A DNA stretch of 64,000 nucleotides, taken from the NCBI RefSeq assembly GCF_003443615.1, contig NZ_CP031967.1, positions 1,798,001-1,862,000 of the forward strand. The letters are read 5' to 3'. The notes under the pieces were generated by a model, which worked only from the letters and a program-made list of their open reading frames with translations, did no database searches and was not told the DNA's origin. The position numbers and the translations under genes are program-made. Of the stretch, positions 9,658 through 19,826 are shown one piece after another (the first letter of the stretch is position 1; the number at the start of each line of letters is the position of its first letter). Source of the stretch: Alteromonas sp. BL110. Its GTDB lineage: Bacteria > Pseudomonadota > Gammaproteobacteria > Enterobacterales > Alteromonadaceae.

Positions 9658-10908
9658 ATGCCCCAGACATCTAATGGCGTATCTGATGATACTGCAGTTG
9701 TGCAAAAGCCCGCGCTTGGCCTTGTTGAATTTGTTGCTTTGATGGCGACCATGACATCGCTGGTCGCACTTAGTATAGACGCTATGTTGCCCGCCCTTAT
9801 TCAAATTGGTGAGTCACTTAATGTGCAAGAGGCGCATCAGACCCATTTAATTGTCACCGTGTTCTTTCTGGGTATGGCATTTGGCCAAATGTTTTTTGGT
9901 CCGTTCTCAGATAGCCGTGGTCGCCGTCTTACTATTTTAGTGGGTTTATGTATTTTTGCGTTGGGTACCTTTGTATGTATGCTTGCCACTAATCTTGAAA
10001 CCATGCTGGTGGGGCGTGTTATTCAAGCGTTTGGCGTGTCTGGCCCTCGCATAGCCTCTATGGCAATTATACGTGACCTCTACGTAGGTGATGCGATGGC
10101 AAAAGTTATGTCGTTTATTATGATGGTGTTTATCTTAGTGCCCATGTTGGCCCCAATTATTGGGCAAACTGTGATGGAGTTGACATCTTGGTTCCATATA
10201 TTCACGCTATTTCTGCTAGTTGCTACTATGGCGGGGATTTGGTTCTTTTCTCGTCAAGGCGAAACTTTGCCTCGTGCAAAGCGCAGAAAATTCTCGCGGG
10301 CACACTTTTTTAAATCATCAAAGTTTATTCTGACCCATCCAGAAGTTATGGGTTATACCTTTGCCATGGGTTGTATCTTCGGGGCGTTTTTGGCGTATCT
10401 AAGCGCGTCACAAACCATATTTACCGTGTTTTACAATGTTGGAGAGTGGTTCCCGTATATCTTCGCTACCCTTGCCTTTTCTATCGGGCTTGCTTCTTAC
10501 TTCAACGGCAAAATGGTAATGCGTTTTGGCATGCGCAAGCTGTGTAGATTTGCGCTAAAAGGTGTAAATGGGTTTGCGGTGGCGTATCTAGCATTGCTGT
10601 TTGCGTACGATGGTCTGCCGCCACTAATTCCAACCGTGGCCGTCATGTTCGTTGGCTTTTTCTTTGTGGGCATTCTATTTGGTAACCTCAACGCTATGGC
10701 CATGCAGCCTCTTGGCGATATGGCAGGTTTAGGTGCTGCAATTATTGGTTGCTTTTCAAGCTTGTTCTCGGTGCCCGTTGCCCTTATCGTTGATAGTTTT
10801 TTGAATGGAAACTTAATGCCCATCGGTTGGGGCTTTCTTATCTTTTTTGCATTAGCTTACGCATCAGTTCGCTTCGCTGAGCGTGTTCGGGAAGTGGTTG
10901 TTTCTTAG
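9658..10908 (+). CDS. Bcr/CflA-like MFS drug exporter
   Basis: This 416-residue protein has about 12 membrane segments and the MFS motif A loop FGPFSDSRGRRL between helices 2 and 3. The opening LSIDAMLPALIQIGESLNV, in the first helix and periplasmic loop, is typical of the Bcr/CflA (bicyclomycin/chloramphenicol) drug:proton antiporter family. VGRVIQAFGVSGPRIASMAI matches the family's antiporter motif region. It should pump small hydrophobic or toxic compounds out across the inner membrane; the substrate is unknown. The ribosome site is weak (CGAG). It is a single gene, with no regulator beside it. Confidence 0.85.
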   Translation: MPQTSNGVSDDTAVVQKPALGLVEFVALMATMTSLVALSIDAMLPALIQIGESLNVQEAHQTHLIVTVFFLGMAFGQMFFGPFSDSRGRRLTILVGLCIFALGTFVCMLATNLETMLVGRVIQAFGVSGPRIASMAIIRDLYVGDAMAKVMSFIMMVFILVPMLAPIIGQTVMELTSWFHIFTLFLLVATMAGIWFFSRQGETLPRAKRRKFSRAHFFKSSKFILTHPEVMGYTFAMGCIFGAFLAYLSASQTIFTVFYNVGEWFPYIFATLAFSIGLASYFNGKMVMRFGMRKLCRFALKGVNGFAVAYLALLFAYDGLPPLIPTVAVMFVGFFFVGILFGNLNAMAMQPLGDMAGLGAAIIGCFSSLFSVPVALIVDSFLNGNLMPIGWGFLIFFALAYASVRFAERVREVVVS

Positions 10909-10993
10909 AGAGATAAGTGGTTGTTAGTAACTGCTTTGAGTTAGCTAAGCAGTTCGCTGTAAAAGGATATGTGACTCACTGAGTTACAGGCAT

Positions 10994-11020
10994 AAAAAAG
11001 CCCGACCAAAATGGTCGGGC
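10994..11020 (-). terminator. Intrinsic terminator of ilvC
   Basis: An 8-base perfect stem (GCCCGACC at 11000-11007, GGTCGGGC at 11013-11020) is bordered by AAAAAA at 10994-10999. Read on the minus strand this is a strong hairpin plus a T run, 39 bases after the ilvC stop. Confidence 0.9.
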
Positions 11021-11058
11021 AAGAGGGCTTAGTTAAGCACCTAACGACAGAAACTGTC

Positions 11059-12537
11059 CTATCCTATGATGGCTTTCATATCAGTCATGTAGCCACGCAA
11101 GGTCTTACCTACCGATTCCACACCGTGTGAGCGGATGGCTTCGTTAATCTCAACAAGGCGTTTGTTCTCTACTTGATTAGAAGCAGCAGTCAAACCCTTA
11201 CCGATAACACTGGTATCAATAGCAGGCATAAATTTCTCACGCAAAATTGGAATTGCTGCGTTGGCAAACAAATAGTTTCCGTATTCTGCTGTGTCTGAAA
11301 TAACCACGTTCATTTCATACAAACGCTTACGTGCGATTGTGTTAGAAATTAGCGGTGTTTCATGCAGTGATTCGTAGTACGCAGACTCAGGCAGAATTCC
11401 AGCTTCAACCATTACGTCAAACGCAACCTCAACACCACACTTGATCATGGCAACTAGCAAGATGCCATGGTCAAAGAATTCTTGTTCGCTGATTTCACCT
11501 TCATAAGCCGGTGCGTTTTCAAACGCGGTCTCACCGGTTTCTTCACGCCACTTAAGTAGGTTCGCATCGCCATTTGCCCAATCTTCCATCATGGTGCGAG
11601 AGAACTCACCGCTGATGATGTCGTCTTGGTGCTTTTCAAATAGCGGACGAAGTAAATCAGTTAATTGCTCAGAAAGCTCAAACGCTTTCACTTTTGCAGG
11701 GTTTGATAGACGGTCCATCATGTTAGTTACACCGCCAATCTTAAGTGCTTCAGTAATGGCTTCTAAGCCGTACTGAATCAGCGCACCTGCATAACCTGGG
11801 TCGATACCGTCATCAACCATTTTTTCAAAAGCAAGTACTGCTGCAACTTGTTGCATACCACATAAAATGGTTTGCTCACCCATAAGGTCAGATTTAACTT
11901 CAGCCACAAATGATGACTCAAGTACACCTGCGCGGTCACCGCCAGTTGCACTTGCCAGTGCTTTGGCCTGATCCCAACCTTTACCTTCCGGGTCATTTTC
12001 TGGATGCACAGCTATCAGTGTAGGCACACCAAAACCACGCTTATATTCTTCACGTACTTCTGAGCCTGGGCTTTTCGGCGCACACATAATTACTGTGATA
12101 TCGCTACGAATTTGCTGGCCTTCTTCAACAATGTTGAAGCCGTGTGAGTAACCTAGCGTTGCACCTTTTTTCATAAGCGGCATTACTGCCTCTACTACAC
12201 TTGCGTGCTGCTTATCAGGTGTTAGGTTGTAAACTACATCAGCTTCTGGAATAAGCTGCTGATATGTACCAACAGTAAATCCATTGCTTGAAGCGCGTTT
12301 GTAAGAGTCGCGTTGCTCATCGATCGCTGCCTGACGCAGCGCATAAGAAACATCTAACCCTGAGTCACGCATATTCAGGCCTTGGTTAAGGCCCTGCGCG
12401 CCGCAGCCTACAATGACAATTTTCTTGCCTTTTAAGAACTGACAACCGTCAGAGAATTCATCGCGTGCCATAAAACGGCAGCGGCCAAGCTGATCTAACT
12501 GCTGGCGAAGTGACAGGGTGTTGAAATAATTAGCCAT
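11059..12537 (-). CDS. ilvC: Ketol-acid reductoisomerase, class II (IlvC)
   Basis: This is the NADPH-dependent second step of isoleucine and valine synthesis. The start is set at ATG 12537 ([20 protein letters not shown]), which matches the E. coli N-terminus and gives 492 residues (E. coli 491). A longer reading frame upstream overlaps ilvY and is not credible. The nucleotide-binding loop GCGAQG is at residues 44-49, and Arg68, Arg76 and Ser78 are the family's NADPH-selecting residues. The length and duplicated C-terminal knotted domain mark the class II form. It is divergent from its activator gene ilvY across an operator at 12663, so induction by acetohydroxyacid substrate via IlvY is expected from E. 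coli. Confidence 0.96.
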   Translation of the reverse strand: MANYFNTLSLRQQLDQLGRCRFMARDEFSDGCQFLKGKKIVIVGCGAQGLNQGLNMRDSGLDVSYALRQAAIDEQRDSYKRASSNGFTVGTYQQLIPEADVVYNLTPDKQHASVVEAVMPLMKKGATLGYSHGFNIVEEGQQIRSDITVIMCAPKSPGSEVREEYKRGFGVPTLIAVHPENDPEGKGWDQAKALASATGGDRAGVLESSFVAEVKSDLMGEQTILCGMQQVAAVLAFEKMVDDGIDPGYAGALIQYGLEAITEALKIGGVTNMMDRLSNPAKVKAFELSEQLTDLLRPLFEKHQDDIISGEFSRTMMEDWANGDANLLKWREETGETAFENAPAYEGEISEQEFFDHGILLVAMIKCGVEVAFDVMVEAGILPESAYYESLHETPLISNTIARKRLYEMNVVISDTAEYGNYLFANAAIPILREKFMPAIDTSVIGKGLTAASNQVENKRLVEINEAIRSHGVESVGKTLRGYMTDMKAIIG

Positions 12538-12662
12538 AAAAATTTCCGAACAACATTCATTTTTGTCAATATCAAACACCGACCTTGGCGTTGACAGACC
12601 TCGTCTATGACGACTTGGTAGTGAGACTAAAAGATTTCTTTTGTTTTGGAAAATGATATATT

Positions 12663-12679
12663 TGCAAGATAATATTGCA
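12663..12679. promoter_or_regulatory. LysR-type operator between ilvC and ilvY
   Basis: TGCAA at 12663-12667 and TTGCA at 12675-12679 form an inverted repeat around GATAATA, fitting the T-N11-A rule for LysR-family sites. It lies 16 bases before the ilvY ATG and about 125 before ilvC, where IlvY binds in enteric bacteria. Assignment to IlvY is by position and symmetry. Confidence 0.55.
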
Positions 12680-12694
12680 TAAAGTGAAATGTAT

Positions 12695-13567
12695 ATGGAT
12701 TTTCGCAGTTTACAGCTCTTTAACCACCTGGCTACCAGCCTACACTTCGGCGTCACCGCCGAGGCCATGTATGTATCGCCATCTACGTTAAGCCGTGTAA
12801 TTCAGCGTCTTGAAGACGAGTTAGGCTGCATCTTGTTTAAACGGGATAACCGTAAGGTCGCGCTCACCCATAGCGGGCACAAGCTACTGTCATTCTCGAA
12901 ACAAGCGTTAGCTGATTGGCAGCAATTAAAAATTGATTTAAAAGAAGATAGCGATGCACTTCAGGGGGAACTAAGTGTTTTTTGCTCGGTAACGGCTAGT
13001 CAAAGCCATTTGCCCGCCATGCTAAGGCAGTTTAGGCAGCAACACCCTGGGGTTGATATACGCCTAATAACCGGTGACCCTGCCCTCGCTATTGAAAAAG
13101 TAAAAAGTAAGCAATGTGATTTATCTATTGCTATTTACACCCCTGATATGCCGACAGATTTGCATTTCACAGCGCTAGATAACGTGCCTTTGGTACTTAT
13201 TGCGCCAAGAGAGTGGCGGCTTACTCAGCTAAGCCAGCTAGATTGGACCAAACATCAGGTAATAATGCCTGAAACAGGGCCAACGCGACGCACTGCTTAT
13301 CATTGGTTTGCCGAACACGGTATTCGGCCTAATGTCTATGCTTATGTAGGCGGTAACGAAGCTATTGTAAGCATGGTAGCGCTAGAGTGTGGTGTAGGCT
13401 TTGTGCCAAAAGTAGTACTCGATCACTCCAGTATGGCTAATGCGGTAACCCAAATTCAGGTTGAAGATATCGAGCCTTATGCCCTCGGCCTATGTTGTTT
13501 ACAAGATAAGCAAAACGAACCGCTTATCAACGCCTTTATGCAGCTAAACTTACACTCCCGTGGATAA
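12695..13567 (+). CDS. ilvY: LysR-family activator of ilvC (IlvY)
   Basis: This 290-residue protein has an N-terminal winged helix-turn-helix ([19 protein letters not shown], then [20 protein letters not shown]) and a LysR substrate domain from about residue 88. [17 protein letters not shown] and [20 protein letters not shown] match E. coli IlvY closely. I chose the ATG at 12695, which corresponds to the E. coli start, over the one two codons earlier at 12689. IlvY activates ilvC in response to acetolactate or acetohydroxybutyrate and represses itself. Divergence from ilvC over a shared inverted repeat supports the assignment. Confidence 0.93.
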   Translation: MDFRSLQLFNHLATSLHFGVTAEAMYVSPSTLSRVIQRLEDELGCILFKRDNRKVALTHSGHKLLSFSKQALADWQQLKIDLKEDSDALQGELSVFCSVTASQSHLPAMLRQFRQQHPGVDIRLITGDPALAIEKVKSKQCDLSIAIYTPDMPTDLHFTALDNVPLVLIAPREWRLTQLSQLDWTKHQVIMPETGPTRRTAYHWFAEHGIRPNVYAYVGGNEAIVSMVALECGVGFVPKVVLDHSSMANAVTQIQVEDIEPYALGLCCLQDKQNEPLINAFMQLNLHSRG

Positions 13568-13586
13568 GTTAATTTATTAATTGCAC

Positions 13587-15101
13587 TTAGCTAGCACTGA
13601 GCTGCTTTATAAGGTTATCGAGAGCTCGATAGCCCAGCGCTTCTGCGATATGAGCCCTGGAAACGGCGCTTTCCTTTTCAAGGTCGGCAATGGTTCTAGC
13701 CACTTTTAGCGTGCGGTGAAATACACGCATAGATAAATTAAGTTGTTTTGCGGCTGCCTGTAAAAATAGGAGATCTGCGTTATCTAGCAAACAGATGTCG
13801 GCAAGCTCACCCGCGTGTAAAGCGCCATTGGGTTTGCCTTGTCGAGACTCTTGTTTTTGCCGTGCAGCTATCACCCTTTCCCGCATGTCATGTAACGAGT
13901 CGTCAGGTCTATTGCCCCGCTCTGGCAAGTCGTAGTCGGGTAAGCGAGGCACTTCTACTTGAATGTCTATTCTATCGAGCAATGGACCTGATAAACGGTT
14001 TAAGTAGTTCAGCTGTTGCTGTGGTGTAAGCCGATTGTCATCAATATCCCCTGTGGGGCTAGGATTCATTGCCGCGACCAGCTGAAAGTTGGCTGGGTAG
14101 GTTGCACTTCCTGATGCACGGGATAAATGAACGTCGCCAGTTTCAAGTGGTTCGCGTAATACATCAAGCGCTTTTCGGCCAAATTCGGGGAGTTCGTCTA
14201 AAAACAAAATACCGTTGTGGGCCAGCGAAATTTCCCCTGGCACAGGGTTAGACCCGCCGCCAGTAAGCGCTACAGCTGAACTGGTATGGTGGGGCGAACG
14301 CAGGTGGCGGGTTAGAAAACGTTCAGCATTTAGCTTTTCGCCTTTCACTGAGTGAATAGCAGCGACTTCCAAGGCTTCTTCTTCACTCATATCCGGTAAT
14401 AGCGACAACATTCGACTGGCAAGCAAGCTTTTACCTGTGCCTGGCGGGCCTACCATCAATAAGTTGTGAGCCCCGCTAGCTGCAATTATTAAAGCCCGTT
14501 TTGCCTGCTCTTGCCCAATAATATCATCCCAACCAGATGTCGAGCTGCGTGATGAGTGAGAAGTGAAAGGCTGCCCTTTAGCGAGTTTTTTGTTCCCAGT
14601 AAGGTGTTCATAAACAGAGAGGAGATCAAATGCGGGAAAGCGTGTGGCGTGGGAAACCAAGGCAGCTTCAACATCGTTATCTCCCGGATAAACAAGGGCT
14701 ATATCTTCGTTCGCTGCCGTCATCACTACAGGAATAAGCCCGTTAACCGGTTTAATCTCACCGTTTAGCGCTAACTCGCCCACAAAGGCAATATTAAGCA
14801 GGCTAATATCTGAAATGTACCCCGAAGCTGCTAAAATGCCAACGGCAATAGGAAGGTCGAACCGGCCGCCAAACTTTGGGATATCAGCCGGCGCTAAATT
14901 AACCGTTATTCGTTTGGCAGGAAACTCGAAACCACTGTTAATTAGCGCGCTGCGTACCCGCTCACGGGCTTCTTTCACACTGGTTTCCGCCATACCGACC
15001 AGTTGAAAGGCAGGTAGGCCATTAGCCAAGTGAATCTCCACACTTACCTCTGGAGCAGACACGCCCTGCCCTGCAAAGGTTTTAACAACAGCCATTCCCA
15101 T
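13587..15101 (-). CDS. comM: ComM/YifB-family AAA+ ATPase (Mg-chelatase-like)
   Basis: This 504-residue protein has an N-terminal Lon-S5-like ChlI domain (about residues 20-145) and an AAA+ core with Walker A GPPGTGKSLL and Walker B HNGILFLDELPEFG. A C-terminal Mg-chelatase domain follows (SMRVFHRTLKVARTIADLE). ComM is a hexameric branch-migration helicase that helps integrate DNA taken up by natural transformation, as shown in Vibrio and Haemophilus. In E. coli yifB also lies beside the ilv operon, so its place here is conserved. It converges with ilvY, and the 19-base gap leaves no room for a classical terminator. Confidence 0.92.
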   Translation of the reverse strand: MGMAVVKTFAGQGVSAPEVSVEIHLANGLPAFQLVGMAETSVKEARERVRSALINSGFEFPAKRITVNLAPADIPKFGGRFDLPIAVGILAASGYISDISLLNIAFVGELALNGEIKPVNGLIPVVMTAANEDIALVYPGDNDVEAALVSHATRFPAFDLLSVYEHLTGNKKLAKGQPFTSHSSRSSTSGWDDIIGQEQAKRALIIAASGAHNLLMVGPPGTGKSLLASRMLSLLPDMSEEEALEVAAIHSVKGEKLNAERFLTRHLRSPHHTSSAVALTGGGSNPVPGEISLAHNGILFLDELPEFGRKALDVLREPLETGDVHLSRASGSATYPANFQLVAAMNPSPTGDIDDNRLTPQQQLNYLNRLSGPLLDRIDIQVEVPRLPDYDLPERGNRPDDSLHDMRERVIAARQKQESRQGKPNGALHAGELADICLLDNADLLFLQAAAKQLNLSMRVFHRTLKVARTIADLEKESAVSRAHIAEALGYRALDNLIKQLSAS

Positions 15102-15258
15102 ATTATGGACATCCTCTCTTCTTACACGCTCATTGTTCAGTTAGTTCAAACTTTAAAGCCTTGCCGCCGCCAAATAGCCAACGCACTTGGCATAAACTCT
15201 AGAGAGAGTGGAATGAAGATGTAACTGTACTAACGATGGGATTTACTCTTAAAACGCA

Positions 15259-15288
15259 CCGAGCTAGGGCATTGTTTACCGTGCTCGG
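15259..15288 (-). terminator. Weak candidate terminator after the TRIC-family gene
   Basis: CCGAGC at 15259-15264 pairs with GCTCGG at 15283-15288. On the minus strand it is followed by TGCGTTTT. The stem is short and the loop is 18 bases, so this is tentative. Confidence 0.3.
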
Positions 15289-15304
15289 CGAGGACAGTTA
15301 GTTG

Positions 15305-15922
15305 CTAATGATGATCGTTGTAAAATACAGGTAGCTGCCAATGCCAGCGCATAGCGCCGAGTCTAAATAGTACGGTAGTGACAAGGGCTGCAATACCACA
15401 CCACTGTGTAGCGAGCTCTATTTGCATGCCTATTCCATAAACCACGCCACCTGCAATACAGGTCATCGCATAAAGCTCGCCATTAAGTACCAGCGGTACC
15501 TCGCGGCAGATAACGTCCCGTAATAACCCACCAAATACGCCAGTAATGGTGCCCATTGCAACCGCTACAGCCATACCTGTGTCGTTGGCTAAGGCTTTCT
15601 CTATACCAACCACATTGAATAGCGCTAGCCCAAAAGCATCGGCGATTAACAGGTAGTGAAAAGGGAAGCGTGGGCTTATGCGCAGCCAAATAATGGGAAT
15701 AAAGGCGGCAATTAGCGTGGTATACAAGTAATCGGTATCGGCAATCCAAAACACGGGTACATCTAGCATCACATCTCGCAAGGTTCCGCCGCCAATGGCT
15801 GTAGCGCTGGCAAGCACTACCACGCCAAATCCATCCATGCGTTTTTGATAAGCCATAAGGGTGCCTGAAATTGCACACACGGCAACGCCTGCCAGGTTTA
15901 GCCAGTGAAACCAATCGAACAT
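15305..15922 (-). CDS. TRIC/UPF0126-family membrane protein (YadS/YicG-like)
   Basis: This 205-residue protein has about seven membrane segments built from two similar halves. Each half carries a glycine-rich signature: ATAIGGGTLRDVMLDVPVFW near residue 40 and MGTITGVFGGLLRDVICREV near residue 120. This is the bacterial trimeric intracellular cation channel (TRIC) fold, and members conduct K+ or other monovalent cations. Some relatives are linked to glycine uptake, so the physiological substrate is open. It stands alone on the minus strand, divergent from ilvD across a 428-base gap. Confidence 0.85.
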   Translation of the reverse strand: MFDWFHWLNLAGVAVCAISGTLMAYQKRMDGFGVVVLASATAIGGGTLRDVMLDVPVFWIADTDYLYTTLIAAFIPIIWLRISPRFPFHYLLIADAFGLALFNVVGIEKALANDTGMAVAVAMGTITGVFGGLLRDVICREVPLVLNGELYAMTCIAGGVVYGIGMQIELATQWCGIAALVTTVLFRLGAMRWHWQLPVFYNDHH

Positions 15923-16350
15923 GCTTATTACCCTTTTACTACTCTTAAGAACTCGCTATTTCTACCGCAAAAAACTTGATCAAACCGTGTGTTTCGTGCT
16001 ATTTCTTTGCGAAATACCAATTCGCGTTTTACCGCGCATTGCGTGTAGGGGTAAAGCCATAGCCCCTAACGAACAACATTTCATTTTTATAATGCCAAAG
16101 GAATACGGCATTATAAGTCAAAGATATCATATAAAACAAAGCGCTACTGATCTGTAAGCAGTAAGGCTTTGTCGCCCTTCGCTTGTACGACCTAAAATGA
16201 TTTAATACATCATCAGTATGACATGCAATTTCGAGTAAAACAGCGCGTATTGGAAAACGAGCCAAAGCATTACTGGTTTACCACTGTTTTTAAGTTTCAC
16301 ATAAAGGTCTAGCATTAACCCCTAGTACCTAAAATTAACGGGAAGGATTT
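15923..16350. other. 428-base interval before ilvD with two hairpins
   Basis: I see no convincing gene. A 78-codon frame from 15921 begins with a Leu-rich run but has no ribosome site and starts opposite the divergent gene's own start codon. The interval holds two successive inverted repeats, at 16046-16068 (TAGGGG/CCCCTA) and 16087-16116. The ilvD ribosome site GGGAAGG lies at its end. Confidence 0.6.
16087..16116. repeat. Perfect 10-base inverted repeat upstream of ilvD
   Basis: TTATAATGCC at 16087-16096 and GGCATTATAA at 16107-16116 are exact reverse complements around a 10-base loop. No T run follows, so it does not look like a terminator. It could be a regulator site or a leader RNA hairpin. 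Confidence 0.7.
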
Positions 16351-18201
16351 ATGCCCAAGTTACGTTCTGCAACTACCACACAAGGTAGAAATATGGCCGG
16401 CGCTCGAGCGCTATGGCGTGCAACCGGAATGAAAGATTCAGATTTCGGCAAGCCTATTATTGCTATTGCTAACTCATTTACGCAGTTTGTACCTGGGCAC
16501 GTTCACCTTAAAGACCTTGGTCAGCTAGTGGCCCGTAGCGTGGAAGAAGCAGGTGGTGTCGCCAAAGAGTTCAATACTATTGCGGTAGATGACGGTATTG
16601 CTATGGGCCACAGCGGAATGCTTTACAGCTTACCTTCTCGCGAGATCATTGCTGATGCAGTGGAATACATGGTGAACGCACACTGTGCTGATGCCATTGT
16701 GTGTATCTCAAACTGCGACAAGATCACCCCAGGAATGTTAATGGCGTCTATGCGCCTTAATGTACCGGTTATATTCGTATCTGGCGGCCCTATGGAAGCG
16801 GGTAAAACCAAGCTTTCCGACCAGCTTATCAAGCTTGATTTGGTTGATGCCATGGTAGCGGCTGCTGATGATAAAGTTAGCGATGCAGATACTGATGAGA
16901 TTGAGCGCTCTGCCTGCCCAACCTGTGGCTCTTGTTCGGGTATGTTCACAGCTAACTCAATGAACTGTTTAACTGAAGCGTTAGGTCTATCGCTTCCGGG
17001 TAACGGCTCGATGCTAGCCACTCACGCCGACCGTGAAGGCTTGTTTAAGCAGGCCGGCAAGCAAATTGTAGAGCTTTGTAAGCGTTACTACGGCGATGAT
17101 GATGAAAGTGTATTGCCACGTAACATTGCCAACTTTAAAGCTTTCGAAAACGCCATGAGCTTAGACATTGCTATGGGCGGCTCAACCAATACCATCCTGC
17201 ACTTGTTAGCGGCGGCAATGGAAGGTGAAGTGCCTTTCACTATGGATGATATCGACCGATTGTCTCGCAAGGTGCCTCACTTGTGTAAAGTGGCGCCTTC
17301 TACTCCTAAATATCATATGGAAGACGTTCACCGTGCCGGGGGCGTACTGGGCATTTTGAACGAGTTGAACAAGGCAGGCTTGCTGAATAGCGATGTTAAC
17401 CATGTTCTTGGGAAGCCACTTACTGAGGTTATCAGCGAGTGGGACATCACTAATCCAGAGAACAAAGACGCGATTACCTTTTTCCGCGCAGGCCCTGCAG
17501 GTATACGCACTACCAAAGCCTTTAGTCAAGACTGCCGTTGGGATGACGCGGACGATGACCGTGAAACCGGCTGTATTCGCTCTATCGAGAATGCGTTTAG
17601 CCAAGAAGGCGGCTTAGCGGTGCTTTACGGTAATTTGGCCGAAGATGGCTGCATTGTAAAAACCGCTGGCGTGGATGAATCTATTCTAAAATTCAACGGT
17701 ACTGCCCGTATCTACGAGAGCCAAGATGATGCAGTGGCAGGCATATTGGGCGATGAAGTAAAAGCCGGTGACGTCGTGTTTATTCGCTATGAAGGCCCTC
17801 GCGGTGGTCCAGGTATGCAAGAAATGCTGTACCCAACGTCGTATTTGAAATCTAAAGGTTTAGGCAAGCACTGCGCGCTAGTCACCGACGGACGTTTCAG
17901 TGGTGGGACAAGCGGCTTGTCTATCGGACACTGTTCCCCGGAGGCTGCCAGCGGTGGCGGTATCGGTTTAGTTGAAGACGGGGACAAGATTGAAATAGAT
18001 ATCCCTAACCGAAGCATCAACATCGTTATTTCTGATGAAGCACTCGCCGAGCGCCGTGCAAAAATGGAAGCAAGCGATAAGCCTTGGAAACCGAAAAATC
18101 GCGTGCGCGAAGTGTCTACATCACTTAAGACCTTTGCCGCGCTGGCAACCAGTGCCGACAAAGGTGCAGTGCGCGATGTCAGTAAGTTGGAAGACTTGTA
18201 A
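16351..18201 (+). CDS. ilvD: Dihydroxy-acid dehydratase (IlvD)
   Basis: At 616 residues it has the same length as E. coli IlvD. It dehydrates dihydroxy acids to the 2-keto acids of valine and isoleucine using an Fe-S cluster. The cluster and active-site cysteines are visible in [10 protein letters not shown] and in [19 protein letters not shown]. The C-terminal domain carries [20 protein letters not shown]. Its ribosome site GGGAAGG is well placed. Its TAA stop shares one base with the ilvA ATG (TAATG), so the two are translationally coupled. Unlike E. coli there is no ilvG, ilvM or ilvE just upstream. Confidence 0.96.
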   Translation: MPKLRSATTTQGRNMAGARALWRATGMKDSDFGKPIIAIANSFTQFVPGHVHLKDLGQLVARSVEEAGGVAKEFNTIAVDDGIAMGHSGMLYSLPSREIIADAVEYMVNAHCADAIVCISNCDKITPGMLMASMRLNVPVIFVSGGPMEAGKTKLSDQLIKLDLVDAMVAAADDKVSDADTDEIERSACPTCGSCSGMFTANSMNCLTEALGLSLPGNGSMLATHADREGLFKQAGKQIVELCKRYYGDDDESVLPRNIANFKAFENAMSLDIAMGGSTNTILHLLAAAMEGEVPFTMDDIDRLSRKVPHLCKVAPSTPKYHMEDVHRAGGVLGILNELNKAGLLNSDVNHVLGKPLTEVISEWDITNPENKDAITFFRAGPAGIRTTKAFSQDCRWDDADDDRETGCIRSIENAFSQEGGLAVLYGNLAEDGCIVKTAGVDESILKFNGTARIYESQDDAVAGILGDEVKAGDVVFIRYEGPRGGPGMQEMLYPTSYLKSKGLGKHCALVTDGRFSGGTSGLSIGHCSPEAASGGGIGLVEDGDKIEIDIPNRSINIVISDEALAERRAKMEASDKPWKPKNRVREVSTSLKTFAALATSADKGAVRDVSKLEDL

Positions 18202-19748
18202 TGGAAAACGAGCACGTTAGCGACCACGAGTATCTGAAAAAGATATTACTCGCTCCCGTTTACGATGTGGCGGTGGCGAGTGAACTGTCTTATATGTCTT
18301 TGCTTTCAGCGGAGCTTGGCAACGAGATCTTTTTGAAACGAGAAGATCAGCAGCCGGTAAAAAGCTTTAAGCTGCGCGGTGCCTACAACCGTATTTGTTC
18401 GTTAAGTGAAGCACAGCTGCAAGCAGGCGTAATTGGCGCATCGGCGGGTAATCACGCGCAAGGCTTAGCATACAGTGCAAAAATGAAGGGCATTCAAGCA
18501 ACTATCGTGATGCCCGAAACCACCCCTGACATTAAAGTGGACGCTGTACGTCGTTTCGGTGGTGATAACGTAAATGTAGTCTTGCATGGCACGAGCTTCG
18601 ACCAGGCAAGCAACCATGCCAAAGCATTGTGTGATACCCACGGGTATACCTTTGTTCCGCCCTTCGATAACCCCGATGTAATCGCCGGACAAGGTACGGT
18701 TGCACGAGAACTGTTAGAGCAAAACCCAAACCTGGATATTTTGTTTATTGCTGTAGGCGGTGGCGGCCTAGCCGCGGGCATTGCAGTGTACTTAAAGCAA
18801 CTCAAACCCAGTATTAAGATTGTAGCCGTTGAGTCAGAAGAGTCGGCCTGTTTCATTAAAGCAAAAGCGCAAGGCGAGCCTACTGAGCTGGAAAGCGTAG
18901 GTATTTTTGCCGATGGCGTGGCTGTGAAAGTGATGGGGCAAGAAACTTTTCGCCTGTGTAACCGCTTAGTTGATGAAACTATTACGGTTAGCAATGATGA
19001 GATTTGCGGGGCTATAAAAGATATTTTCGATGATACTCGCGTTATCGCCGAGCCTGCTGGTGCATTATCGGTAGCGGCAATTCGCAAATATGCCAAGCAA
19101 CATGACCTTAAAGGTAAAAAGCTAGGCGGTATTTTATGTGGCGCAAACATCAACTTTCATACCCTACGCTATGTGTCTGAACGCTGTGAATTAGGCGAGC
19201 AGAAAGAAGCCGTTTTTGCCGTTAAAATTCCTGAAACTAAAGGCGCGTTTAAACAGTTTTGTGAATGCGTTGGGGCAAAAGCGATTACTGAATTCAACTA
19301 TCGCTATGCAAGTGAGAGCGAAGCGCATATTTTTGTTGGGGTAAAGCTAAAAGGCGGTCAACAAGAATTTGCGACCCTTCAAAGTGACCTTGAAAGTAAA
19401 GGATATGATTGCGTTAACCTAACAGACAACGAGTTAGCAAAGCTTCATGTCCGGCATATGGTAGGAGGCCGCCCGCCGACTATTTTAAACGAGCAGGTGT
19501 TCAGCTTTGAATTTCCGGAACGCCCAGGTGCACTACTAAACTTCTTAAATACATTAGGCGAGCAGTGGAACATCACTTTATTCCATTATCGCAACCACGG
19601 CGCTGCGGAAGGCTTGGTACTGGCTGGTTTTGACATTGCGCCAGAAAGCCGGGATGACTTTAACCAGCATGTAGCTGAATTGGGCTATAAGGTAGAAGAA
19701 GTAACGGATAACCCTGCGTATCGCTTTTTTCTGTCACAACCAGCATAA
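18201..19748 (+). CDS. ilvA: Threonine deaminase, biosynthetic (IlvA)
   Basis: This PLP enzyme converts threonine to 2-ketobutyrate, the committed step to isoleucine. At 515 residues it matches E. coli IlvA (514). The PLP lysine is Lys57 in KSFKLRGAYNR, and the phosphate-binding loop is AVGGGGLAAG. Two ACT-like regulatory domains fill the C-terminal third (KIPETKGAFKQFCECVGAKA and FEFPERPGALLNFLNTLG), so isoleucine inhibition and valine activation are expected. That makes it the biosynthetic rather than the catabolic enzyme. It follows ilvD with a one-base overlap and has a structured 3' region of about 200 bases. Confidence 0.96.
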   Translation: MENEHVSDHEYLKKILLAPVYDVAVASELSYMSLLSAELGNEIFLKREDQQPVKSFKLRGAYNRICSLSEAQLQAGVIGASAGNHAQGLAYSAKMKGIQATIVMPETTPDIKVDAVRRFGGDNVNVVLHGTSFDQASNHAKALCDTHGYTFVPPFDNPDVIAGQGTVARELLEQNPNLDILFIAVGGGGLAAGIAVYLKQLKPSIKIVAVESEESACFIKAKAQGEPTELESVGIFADGVAVKVMGQETFRLCNRLVDETITVSNDEICGAIKDIFDDTRVIAEPAGALSVAAIRKYAKQHDLKGKKLGGILCGANINFHTLRYVSERCELGEQKEAVFAVKIPETKGAFKQFCECVGAKAITEFNYRYASESEAHIFVGVKLKGGQQEFATLQSDLESKGYDCVNLTDNELAKLHVRHMVGGRPPTILNEQVFSFEFPERPGALLNFLNTLGEQWNITLFHYRNHGAAEGLVLAGFDIAPESRDDFNQHVAELGYKVEEVTDNPAYRFFLSQPA

Positions 19749-19826
19749 CGTTTTGTCGGCTATGTAGAACAGCCTTTGATAGCTATACATTCAAAAGCGA
19801 AACTTAGCTCGTTTTAAACCTTTTTT

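Noticed and set aside
15105..15224. 39-codon frame beside comM, rich in Ile/Leu/Val, as a relic ilvL
   Set aside because: No ribosome site, no terminator, and ilvG does not follow. The position alone recalls E. coli.
15921..16157. Leu-rich frame (opening MLITLLLLLRTRY) as an attenuator leader peptide for ilvD
   Set aside because: No ribosome site, no downstream terminator hairpin with a T run, and its ATG is the complement of the divergent gene's own start codon.
17206..17604. 132-codon antisense frame inside ilvD
   Set aside because: Mirror frame of a conserved gene with no independent start signals.
18494..19153. 219-codon antisense frame inside ilvA
   Set aside because: ilvA is a clear full-length match in the other strand; this is a mirror of its codon bias.
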